Shown here: one piece after another, positions 1 to 6,682 of the stretch
Layout: each line of letters begins with the position of its first letter
Numbering within the stretch: position 1 is the stretch's first letter
Assembly: GCA_035632215.1 (NCBI GenBank)
Contig: DASQHF010000104.1
Location: forward strand, 1-22,519
DNA length: 22,519 nucleotides
Direction of reading: 5' to 3'
Source of the DNA: CAIYRG01 sp035632215
GTDB lineage: Bacteria > Pseudomonadota > Alphaproteobacteria > Micropepsales > Micropepsaceae
Notes under the pieces: generated by a model
The model's input: the letters and a program-made list of their open reading frames with translations, nothing else
What the model was told of the DNA's origin: nothing
The model's database searches: none
Program-made: the position numbers and the translations under genes

Positions 1-3
1 ACC

Positions 4-1053
4 ATGGAAGCCCAGGCACGGACGCGCGCAAACGCCGACGATTTCGCGCGCTATTACGGGCGGCTGAAGACGAAGAGCATGGCGCCCTTGTGGGAGGTCC
101 TGAAGAACCTCGTCCCGCATGAGCCGGTATCACCGGCGAAGCCTGCGCACTGGCGGTATTCGGAGGTGCGGCCGCTGCTGTTCGAGGCTGGCTCGCTCAT
201 TTCCGCCGAAGAAGCCGAGCGCCGCGTGCTGGTGCTCGAGAATCCGGGGTTGCCCGGCGCGTCGTCCGCGACGCACAGCCTCTATGCCGGAATCCAACTG
301 GTTTTGCCCGGCGAAGTCGCGCCGCAACATCGCCACAGCCAGGCGGCGCTGCGATTCATCTTGGAAGGCCACGGCGCGACGACGACCGTCGACGGCGAGC
401 GGCTCCCGATGTATCCGGGCGATCTCGTGCTCACCCCGTCCTGGCACTGGCACGACCACCAGAACAACACGCAAGAGCCGATCGTCTGGATGGACGGCCT
501 CGATATCGCTCTCGTGGCGCTCCTCGACGCCGGATTCATGCAAAGCTCGAACAAGAAGGAGCAGGAGGTCACGCAGGCGAACGGCGCGAGTAGCGCCCGT
601 TATGGCGCCAATCTTCTCCCCCTCGAGGACAAGGTCACGATCAACTCGCCCTTGATGCGCTATCCCTACGAGGAAACGCGCGGAGCGCTCGAGCACATGA
701 GGCAGCATTCCGAATGGGATGCATGCAACGGCATCCGCATGCGCTATGCCCATCCGCAGACGGGCGATTGGGCGATGCCGACCATGGGACCCGCGGTGCA
801 GCTCGTGCCCAAGGGATTTTCGACGGCACCCTATCGCTCGACCGATGGCGCCGTGTTCGCGGTCGCGGAAGGGCGCGGCAAAGCAAGCATCGGTGGCGAG
901 ACCTTTGCGCTCTCGCCCCAGGACGTGTTCGTCGCGCCCTCCTGGGCGTGGCGAAAGATCACGGCCGATGACGATCTCGTGCTGTTTACGTTCTCCGACC
1001 GCCCCGTGCAGGAGAAGCTCGGTCTCTGGCGCGACGAGCGCGGGAGCGCATAG
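4..1053 (+). CDS. gtdA: Gentisate 1,2-dioxygenase (bicupin ring-cleavage enzyme)
   Basis: This 349-residue bicupin cleaves gentisate (2,5-dihydroxybenzoate) between C1 and C2 to give maleylpyruvate, using Fe(II) in the cytoplasm. The N-terminal cupin shows the iron-site pattern QHRHSQAALRFILEG (His109, His111) and SWHWHDH, whose His150 is the likely third ligand. The C-terminal cupin (about 275-320) has no equivalent His cluster, as expected if only the first domain binds iron. Length and the N-terminal motif APLWEVL match the family. The ATG lies 3 bases into the window, so its ribosome site is not visible and a slightly earlier start cannot be excluded. The next gene, 93 bases downstream on the same strand, is a monooxygenase that would supply gentisate, which supports the substrate. 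1-Hydroxy-2-naphthoate or salicylate dioxygenases are related alternatives. Confidence 0.88.
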   Translation: MEAQARTRANADDFARYYGRLKTKSMAPLWEVLKNLVPHEPVSPAKPAHWRYSEVRPLLFEAGSLISAEEAERRVLVLENPGLPGASSATHSLYAGIQLVLPGEVAPQHRHSQAALRFILEGHGATTTVDGERLPMYPGDLVLTPSWHWHDHQNNTQEPIVWMDGLDIALVALLDAGFMQSSNKKEQEVTQANGASSARYGANLLPLEDKVTINSPLMRYPYEETRGALEHMRQHSEWDACNGIRMRYAHPQTGDWAMPTMGPAVQLVPKGFSTAPYRSTDGAVFAVAEGRGKASIGGETFALSPQDVFVAPSWAWRKITADDDLVLFTFSDRPVQEKLGLWRDERGSA

Positions 1054-1146
1054 TCCCAACTGCGGCGAAATACTTTGCCTCCCCCTGGTGGGGAGGCCAG
1101 TTCCGTGCATGCGTCAGCACGTTCGAGCAGTGCTATAGATGAGCGC

Positions 1147-2313
1147 ATGACCAACCTTCGGGACAGAGATGACCCCATCATCATCGCCGGTGGAGGCATC
1201 GGCGGATTGGGAACGGCGCTGGCGCTCGCCAAACGCGGCTTTCCCTCGCGCGTGCTCGAGCAAGCGCCCGAGTTCAAGGAAGTGGGCGCCGGCATCCAGC
1301 TCGGGCCCAATTCCTGGCGTTCCTTACGCGCGCTTGGCGTCGATGAGCACGCGAAGAAGCTCGCGGTCTTTCCCAAAGCACTCGTGATGATGGATGCGGT
1401 CACAGCAGAGCAGGTCGTCTCGATTCCGCTGGACAGTTTCGAGGCGCGCTTCAAGGCGCCTTATGCGGTGATCCATCGCGCCGATCTCTTGAACGCGCTC
1501 TTAGAGACAGCACGGGCCGAGCCTCTGATCACGCTCGAGACCTCGCGCCAGGTGAAGCAGTTCGACGACCTCGGAGCGATGGTCCACATTACAACGGCCG
1601 ACGGATCGCGTTTCCGCACACCTGCCTTCATTGGCGCGGACGGCTTGTGGTCGAGCGTTCGCGAGAAGCTGATCGGCGACGGCAAGCCGCGCGCGGTGGG
1701 ACATATCTCCTATCGTTCGGTGCTTCGGAAGACCGACGTGCCCGAATATTTGCGCCGCTGGGAAATGGTGCTGTGGGCGGGACCGAAGTGTCACATGGTG
1801 CATTACCCTTTGCGCGGCGGCGATTTGTTCAATCTCGTCGCCACCTTCCACAGCAACCGCTACGAGGAGGGCTGGAACTCCTACGGCGATCCGAAGGAGC
1901 TGCACGAGCGTTTCGCGCACACCTGCTCGGACGTGCGCCTGATGCTGTCGAAGATCGAGGAATGGCGCATGTGGGTCTTATGCGACCGCGAGCCGATCAA
2001 GGACTGGAGCCGCGGCCGGGTGACGTTACTCGGGGATGCGGCGCATCCGATGCTGCAATATCTCGCGCAAGGTGCCGGCATGGCGCTCGAGGACGCGTTG
2101 TGTCTCTCGAAATGCCTCGACGAAGAGCCCGATGTCCAGGCCGCGTTCCGGCGTTATCCGACCGAGCGCTATTTGCGCACGGGTCGCGTGCAGCTCTCCG
2201 CGCGGCTCTATGGCGAGTTCTATCATGCGGACGGCGTGCGCCGGGAGCTGCGCAATGCTTTCGTCAAGAACGCGACCTATGAAGGCCTCGCGTGGATCTA
2301 TGACGGACCGTGA
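1147..2313 (+). CDS. FAD-dependent aromatic hydroxylase, probably 3-hydroxybenzoate 6-monooxygenase
   Basis: This 388-residue class A flavoprotein monooxygenase has an N-terminal dinucleotide-binding GGGIGG (residues 15-20), the DG motif in GADGLWSS (Asp165) and the GD motif in VTLLGDAAHPM (Asp297). Such enzymes hydroxylate aromatic acids using NAD(P)H, FAD and O2. Salicylate 1-hydroxylase and 3-hydroxybenzoate 6-hydroxylase are the nearest families. The gentisate dioxygenase immediately upstream favours 3-hydroxybenzoate to gentisate, which is inference from context. The ATG at 1147 was chosen because the Rossmann strand begins right after it. A TTG at 1075 would add 24 residues that look unlike the family. 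No strong ribosome site precedes 1147, so translation may be coupled to the upstream gene. Confidence 0.85.
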   Translation: MTNLRDRDDPIIIAGGGIGGLGTALALAKRGFPSRVLEQAPEFKEVGAGIQLGPNSWRSLRALGVDEHAKKLAVFPKALVMMDAVTAEQVVSIPLDSFEARFKAPYAVIHRADLLNALLETARAEPLITLETSRQVKQFDDLGAMVHITTADGSRFRTPAFIGADGLWSSVREKLIGDGKPRAVGHISYRSVLRKTDVPEYLRRWEMVLWAGPKCHMVHYPLRGGDLFNLVATFHSNRYEEGWNSYGDPKELHERFAHTCSDVRLMLSKIEEWRMWVLCDREPIKDWSRGRVTLLGDAAHPMLQYLAQGAGMALEDALCLSKCLDEEPDVQAAFRRYPTERYLRTGRVQLSARLYGEFYHADGVRRELRNAFVKNATYEGLAWIYDGP

Positions 2314-2326
2314 TCAGCGTCTCGGT

Positions 2327-2350
2327 CTGATTTCTAGTAAAATCAGTTTT
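2327..2350 (+). terminator. Weak rho-independent terminator after the hydroxylase gene
   Basis: A 7-bp stem (CTGATTT with AAATCAG, loop CTAGTA) is followed at once by TTTT. It lies 14 bases after the stop of the hydroxylase gene. The stem is AT-rich, so its efficiency is uncertain. Confidence 0.4.
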
Positions 2351-2552
2351 GGCTCCTTTCCTCCTGCGGCCGGCGCGGCCTTTGATTTCCCGAATCTTTG
2401 ATTGAATTCATAGAATGGCCGGTTTTGCTCACTTTCCGAGCGTCGAAATTCAAAGAAATCAAGACAATCAAAGCCACGCCATTTCGTCGATTGCAATTTG
2501 CAATGTAGCATAACCCTGTGCGAGATCAAGAGCAGCATGAGAACATACTGGC

Positions 2553-2590
2553 AAAAAATCTGTCATGGCCGGCGCACGCGGACCATGACA
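2553..2590 (-). terminator. Terminator of the symporter operon, built on a dispersed palindrome
   Basis: Read on the minus strand, TGTCATGG and CCATGACA form an 8-bp stem (2561-2590) with a GC-rich interior, followed directly by GA and six T residues (2553-2558). It sits 20 bases past the symporter stop, in the right orientation to end that transcript. The palindrome interior is nearly identical to sequence at 16824-16845, so the terminator appears to derive from a repeated element. Confidence 0.6.
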
Positions 2591-2610
2591 CTGATGAGCG
2601 GGTGCGGTGC

Positions 2611-4164
2611 TTAATGTCCGCCGCCGGCGATGCCGGTTTCGACCGCGTAGTCGCCGGGCAGCGTCTCATCCTCGTGGGAGCGTGCGGCCGTGTTGAAGAC
2701 GAAGGTGAGCACGATCGCGACCACAAAGTTCAACAACACCGACCAGACCGCGATATAGGCCGGAATGACGGTGCCGAAGATTTCCACGCGGAACAGCGGC
2801 GTGAAGCCGACGCTCGCCGCCATCCAGGTGCCGCACACCATGCCCGACGCCCAGCCGATGAGAAGCGCGCGCGGATTGAGCCAGCGCGTGTAGAGACCGA
2901 AAATGATCGCCGGGAAGGTCTGAATGATCCAGATGCCGCCCAAGAGCTGCATGTTGATCGCATATTCCTTGCGTAGCAGCATGATGAAGAGAAGCGCGCC
3001 GACCTTGGCCGCCAGGGAGGTCAGTTTCGCGGTTCTCGCTTCAGTTCTCGGGGCGCAATGGGGATTGATGAACTCGCGATAGACATTGCGGGTGAAGAGA
3101 TTGGCGGCGGCAATCGACATGATCGCGGCCGGCACGAGTGCGCCGATACCGATCGAGGCAAAGGCGAAGCCCGCGAACCAGGGCGGGAAGACGTGAAGGA
3201 TGAGCGCCGGCACGGCGAAGTTATTGCCGAACTGATCGAACCCGGACGCATAGGTCGGCATGGATTTGACGCCGACCGCGATCGCCATGAAGCCCAAGAG
3301 CGCGATCAGCCCCAAGAGGAACGAATAGGCCGGCAACAACGCCGCGTTCCTCCGGATCACATGGCGGCTCGAGGACGAGAGCACGCCCGTGACCGAATGC
3401 GGGTATAAGAACAGCGCCATCGCGGAGCCTAGGAACAGGGTCGCATAACCGGTATAGGCGCCGAAATTGTCGGCAAGCAGAAGCTGCTGTTGGGGCACCG
3501 CGGCGAAGATCTTGTCCCAGCCGCCGACCTCCGCCGGGATGATGAACACCGCCGCGAAGACCGTGATGTAGATCATCAGATCCTTGATGATCGCGATCGC
3601 CGCTGGCGCGCGTAAGCCCGCGAAATAGTCGAAGGCGGCAAGGATGGCAAAGGAGATGATGAGCGGGAGATAGACGAGGAAGCCTGCAAGCTGCACGCCC
3701 ATTGCCGCGATCACGACTTCCAAGCCAACGAGCTGAAGCGCGATATAGGGAAGCGTGGCCAAAATGCCGGTCACCGCAATCGCAAGTGCAAGCCAGCGAT
3801 CGCCGTATCGGCCGCGCACGAAATCGGCGGCCGTGATGTAGCCGCGCGCGCGCGCGACCGACCACAGCCTAGGGAAAACCACGAACACGAAGGGATAGAT
3901 CACGATGGTATAGGGCACCGCGAAAAACGCGATCGCGCCGGCGCCGAAGGCAAGCGCGGGAACCGCGATGAAGGTGTACGCGGTGTAGAGATCGCCGCCG
4001 AGCAAGAACCAGGTGATCAGCGTGCCGAAGCGTCCGCCCGCCAAGCCCCATTCGTGCAGGAGATCGAGATCGCCTTTGCGCCAATTCGCCGCCGCGAAGC
4101 CGACGAATGTCACGACCGCGAAGAACAGCACGAAGACGACAAGCGCCGTCAGATTGAATGGCAT
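2611..4164 (-). CDS. Sodium:solute symporter (SSS family, MctP-like)
   Basis: This 517-residue, very hydrophobic protein has about 13 predicted membrane spans and belongs to the sodium:solute symporter family. It would sit in the inner membrane and import an organic anion with Na+ or H+. Family hallmarks include WFLLGGDLYTAYTF near residue 50, the loop GYITAADFVRGRYGDRW, and a charged C-terminal tail. The ATG at 4164 is preceded by a strong ribosome site (GGGGAGG, 4 bases away). The small DUF3311 gene lies 47 bases upstream. This pairing is typical of MctP-type monocarboxylate permeases of rhizobia. The substrate is not readable from sequence. A hydroxybenzoate or small carboxylate fits the neighbouring catabolic genes, but that is inference. 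Confidence 0.85.
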   Translation of the reverse strand: MPFNLTALVVFVLFFAVVTFVGFAAANWRKGDLDLLHEWGLAGGRFGTLITWFLLGGDLYTAYTFIAVPALAFGAGAIAFFAVPYTIVIYPFVFVVFPRLWSVARARGYITAADFVRGRYGDRWLALAIAVTGILATLPYIALQLVGLEVVIAAMGVQLAGFLVYLPLIISFAILAAFDYFAGLRAPAAIAIIKDLMIYITVFAAVFIIPAEVGGWDKIFAAVPQQQLLLADNFGAYTGYATLFLGSAMALFLYPHSVTGVLSSSSRHVIRRNAALLPAYSFLLGLIALLGFMAIAVGVKSMPTYASGFDQFGNNFAVPALILHVFPPWFAGFAFASIGIGALVPAAIMSIAAANLFTRNVYREFINPHCAPRTEARTAKLTSLAAKVGALLFIMLLRKEYAINMQLLGGIWIIQTFPAIIFGLYTRWLNPRALLIGWASGMVCGTWMAASVGFTPLFRVEIFGTVIPAYIAVWSVLLNFVVAIVLTFVFNTAARSHEDETLPGDYAVETGIAGGGH

Positions 4165-4211
4165 GACGCCTCCCCAATTGTTCCTAGAGCTCGCTTTGAA
4201 GCGGCTTATCC

Positions 4212-4427
4212 CTACCGCTGGCGCGGCTCGGTCGCGTAATAGACAAAAGCGGTCACGGCCATGCCGACGAAAATCCATGCCAGCTGGAACCAATAGAAGA
4301 ATGGGAAGCCGAAGAGCGTGGGCTCGACCCGGTTGTAGAACGGCACCCAAAGCGCCAAGAACGGCACCAGCAGCAGGAGCATCACGGGCCCGCCGCGGCC
4401 GTTCTTCCCGTTATCTTTTCCGGACAT
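4212..4427 (-). CDS. DUF3311 small membrane protein, symporter partner
   Basis: This 71-residue protein has two hydrophobic segments (about residues 15-32 and 43-65) separated by the conserved stretch NRVEPTLFGFPFFYWFQ, typical of DUF3311. Members are found almost always just upstream of SSS symporters and are thought to be accessory membrane subunits, with no biochemically proven role known to me. The ATG has a good ribosome site (GGGAGGGA). It forms an operon with the symporter and is divergent from the VOC gene at 4598, sharing a 170-base control region with it. The N-terminus is Lys/Asn/Gly-rich and probably cytoplasmic. Confidence 0.85.
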   Translation of the reverse strand: MSGKDNGKNGRGGPVMLLLLVPFLALWVPFYNRVEPTLFGFPFFYWFQLAWIFVGMAVTAFVYYATEPRQR

Positions 4428-4597
4428 GCGCGTCCCTCCCCCGGTTCCCCTTGGCCCTTTGATTAAGGCAAGATTGCCGTTGTGCCAAGCACTTAAGCCT
4501 CAAGCTGCACGCTCCCCTCTATTGCCGGGAAAAGGCCGCTTCGGTTAGGGTCGGCGATCCCTGCGCCGTTTCAGGGCTATGATCCAGGGAGGCCGTC

Positions 4598-5407
4598 TTG
4601 TTCGCCAAGCTCAACCACATCGCCATCGTGAGCGAGAACTACGCGCAATTGTGCAGGTTCTACGAGGCGGCGTTCGGGATGACGACCTCGTCCAAGACGC
4701 GTCCAGCGCGCGCGGTCACGGTGCGCGACGGCTATGTCGGCTTGAACATCAACCCGCGACGCGCGGGACGCGCGGCAAGCTTCGACCATTTTGGGATCGA
4801 GGTCGAAGACGCGGAGACCGCTTTCGACCGCATGCGCAAGCACTATCCCATGGTCAAGTGGCAGAAGCGGCCCGCCAACCGCCCGTTTGCCGGGATCACG
4901 ACGCATGATCCCGACGGGAATGTGTTCGACATCTCGCAGAAGGACATGACCAACCGCCGCGACGTCTATGTCGAGAACGACGGCAAGCTGAACACGCGCC
5001 ACATCGATCATTTCGCAATGCGCACCATGCGGCCGGAAGCGATGGCGGAATTCTATTCGCGCGTCTTCGAGCTCGTGCCAACGAACAAAAGAGAAGGCGA
5101 CCCGAACCATTATTTGAGCGACGGGCACGTGACGCTCGTGATCATGCCCTGGCAGATCACCGATTATGAGGGCACGGGGATCATCACCTGCGGCATGGAT
5201 CACATCGGGTTCAAGGTCGAAAACGTGGAAGCGTGCAAGAAAGAGATCGCGCAGATCGCCGCCGACAATCCGCGGTTGGCGCCCGAGCCCGTCGGCACCG
5301 GCGCGGAAGGCGCTGCGCTCGAGAAGCTGTTCCAAAGATCTTGTCCGTTCGGCCAGCACCATCTGGCCGACCCCGACGGCGTGCTGATCGACATTCATGA
5401 GGGGTGA
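4598..5407 (+). CDS. Two-module VOC-family protein, extradiol dioxygenase-like
   Basis: This 269-residue cytoplasmic protein carries two vicinal-oxygen-chelate modules (about 1-115 and 132-269). Module 1 has His7, His64 and DPDGNVFDI (Asp111). Module 2 has His138, His202 and DPDGVLIDI (Asp265). Type I extradiol dioxygenases use His, His, Glu, and here the Glu position appears to be Asp in both modules. Ring cleavage of a catechol-like substrate is therefore plausible but not established. The start is TTG at 4598, supported by AGGGAGG six bases upstream. An ATG upstream at 4579 is in another frame. The gene is 17 bases from the periplasmic receptor gene and probably forms an operon with it. 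Glyoxalase-like or other VOC functions are alternatives. Confidence 0.75.
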   Translation: MFAKLNHIAIVSENYAQLCRFYEAAFGMTTSSKTRPARAVTVRDGYVGLNINPRRAGRAASFDHFGIEVEDAETAFDRMRKHYPMVKWQKRPANRPFAGITTHDPDGNVFDISQKDMTNRRDVYVENDGKLNTRHIDHFAMRTMRPEAMAEFYSRVFELVPTNKREGDPNHYLSDGHVTLVIMPWQITDYEGTGIITCGMDHIGFKVENVEACKKEIAQIAADNPRLAPEPVGTGAEGAALEKLFQRSCPFGQHHLADPDGVLIDIHEG

Positions 5408-5424
5408 GGTAGAAGGAGAACGTC

Positions 5425-6471
5425 ATGCGTCGGATCTCCGCAGCCGTTGGCTTCGCAGCCACTGCGCTCGCACTTCTCCCCATAGCTTCGCGTGCGGCGT
5501 CACCGGAGGATTTCTACAAAGGCAAGCAGATCACTATGATCCTGTCCGCCGACGCGGGCGGGGGCTATGCGAGCTACGCCAACGCGTTCGCGCCCTATTT
5601 GTCGCAGCACATTCCAGGCAAGCCGCGCATCGTGGTGCAGTACATGCCGGGCGCGGGCGGCTTGCGGGCGATGAACTACCTTTACACCGCGGCGCCCAAG
5701 GACGGCAGCGTCATCGCGCTTGTTCATTCGAGCGTGCCTTACGCGCCGCTCTACGGCATCAAGGCAGCGACGTTCGATCCGCGCAAGATGAACTGGCTGG
5801 GCTCGATCGACGCGACGTCGGGCATCTGCGTTGCCTGGCACACCTCCAAGATCAAGACCTGGCAGGACTTGTTCAACCAACCCTACACAGTGGGGAGCTC
5901 GGGCGCGGGCTCGCAGATGGAGACGCTCCCCATGATGCTGAACAAGCTGTTCGGCACCAAGATCAAGGTGATCTCAGGCTATAAGGGCGGCAACGAGGTC
6001 TATCTCGCGATGGAACGCGGCGAGGTCGACGGCCGCTGCGGTTCGCTCGTCTCGTCCATCAACTCGACGCGCCCCGACTGGTTCCCGCAGAAGAAGGTCT
6101 CGGTGCCGGTGCAGATCGCGCTCGAACGTGACCCGCAATTCCCGGATGTGCCGGCCTTGGCCGAAGTCGCGAAGGACGCGAAGACGAAGCAGATCCTTCA
6201 GCTCATCTTGTCTCCGATGGCGATGGACCGGCCGATCCTCACCCCGCCCGGTGTTCCGGCCGATCGCGTCGCGCTGTTAAAGACGGCGTTCCACGCCGCA
6301 ATGGCCGATCCTGGTTTCCTGGCTGACGCCAAGAAGCAGCGCCTCGAGGTGAAGGAAGTCTCGGGCGAGAAAGTCGCGAAGATTCTCTCAGACGCTTTCG
6401 TCATGCCGCCCGATGTGGTCAAAGCCGCAAACGAGGCGATGAACCTCACCGGCTCGACGGGCACGGAGTAG
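5425..6471 (+). CDS. Bug/TctC-type periplasmic solute-binding receptor
   Basis: This 348-residue protein has a Sec signal peptide (MRRISAAVGFAATALALLP, cleavage near residue 24) and the tripartite tricarboxylate transporter receptor fold. Family marks are DFYKGKQITMILSADAGGGY at the N-terminus, VVQYMPGAGGLRAMNYLY, and LTPPGVPADRVALLKTAF near the C-terminus. It would bind a carboxylate in the periplasm. No TctA or TctB membrane partner lies in the window, so it is an orphan receptor, as is common for this expanded family. It has a strong ribosome site (AAGGAG) and lies 17 bases after the VOC gene. The ligand may be the aromatic acid handled by the neighbouring enzymes, which is inference. Confidence 0.85.
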   Translation: MRRISAAVGFAATALALLPIASRAASPEDFYKGKQITMILSADAGGGYASYANAFAPYLSQHIPGKPRIVVQYMPGAGGLRAMNYLYTAAPKDGSVIALVHSSVPYAPLYGIKAATFDPRKMNWLGSIDATSGICVAWHTSKIKTWQDLFNQPYTVGSSGAGSQMETLPMMLNKLFGTKIKVISGYKGGNEVYLAMERGEVDGRCGSLVSSINSTRPDWFPQKKVSVPVQIALERDPQFPDVPALAEVAKDAKTKQILQLILSPMAMDRPILTPPGVPADRVALLKTAFHAAMADPGFLADAKKQRLEVKEVSGEKVAKILSDAFVMPPDVVKAANEAMNLTGSTGTE

Positions 6472-6484
6472 CACCTAACCCTCC

Positions 6485-6621
6485 TCACCATGGGCGGCCT
6501 TGAGCCGCCCACCCAGTCGCCGCGCGTCTGCGCGGCGAATGAATCTTGATCCGTCCAAAGATCATTTTACGCGTGCGGACGCACGCGCGCTGGGTGGCCG
6601 GGTCAAGCCCGGCCATGGTGA
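6485..6621. repeat. MITE-like palindromic element, copy 1
   Basis: This 137-base non-coding element is bounded by 32-base imperfect terminal inverted repeats (6485-6516 and 6590-6621). Each arm begins TCACCATGG, ends CCACCCAG, and holds its own hairpin around a CTTGA loop. Differences between the arms are compensated within each hairpin. The interior matches the inverted interior of the element at 21122-21236. There is no open reading frame, so it would depend on a transposase elsewhere. It lies just after the receptor gene stop. Confidence 0.7.
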
Positions 6622-6630
6622 TATAAGATA

Positions 6631-6664
6631 AAGCCCTCGTGCTGGTGAGAGCACGAGGGCTTTT
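6631..6664. terminator. Strong bidirectional rho-independent terminator
   Basis: A perfect 13-bp stem (AAGCCCTCGTGCT with AGCACGAGGGCTT) and a 6-base loop are followed on the plus strand by a T run. On the minus strand the A's at 6628-6632 give T's after the stem. It separates the convergent receptor gene (ends 6471) and DUF6600 gene (ends 6683) and can serve both. Confidence 0.85.
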
Positions 6665-6682
6665 GAGTTTGCCGCCTAGAGA

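Noticed and set aside
130..1110. 326-codon minus-strand open frame opposite gentisate dioxygenase
   Set aside because: It is antisense to a gene with clear cupin metal motifs and has no features of its own.
2490..2504. Palindrome ATTGCAATTTGCAAT in the convergent gap
   Set aside because: It lies between the ends of two genes, where no promoter is needed. It is probably chance in an AT-rich stretch.
2518..2976. 152-codon plus-strand open frame over the 3' end of the symporter
   Set aside because: Its composition is rich in Asp/Arg/His, as expected from antisense of membrane segments, and it has no domain.
4453..4470. Possible FixK-type box TTGATTAAGGCAAG upstream of the DUF3311 gene
   Set aside because: The spacing between half-sites is one base short of the consensus and only one half fits well.
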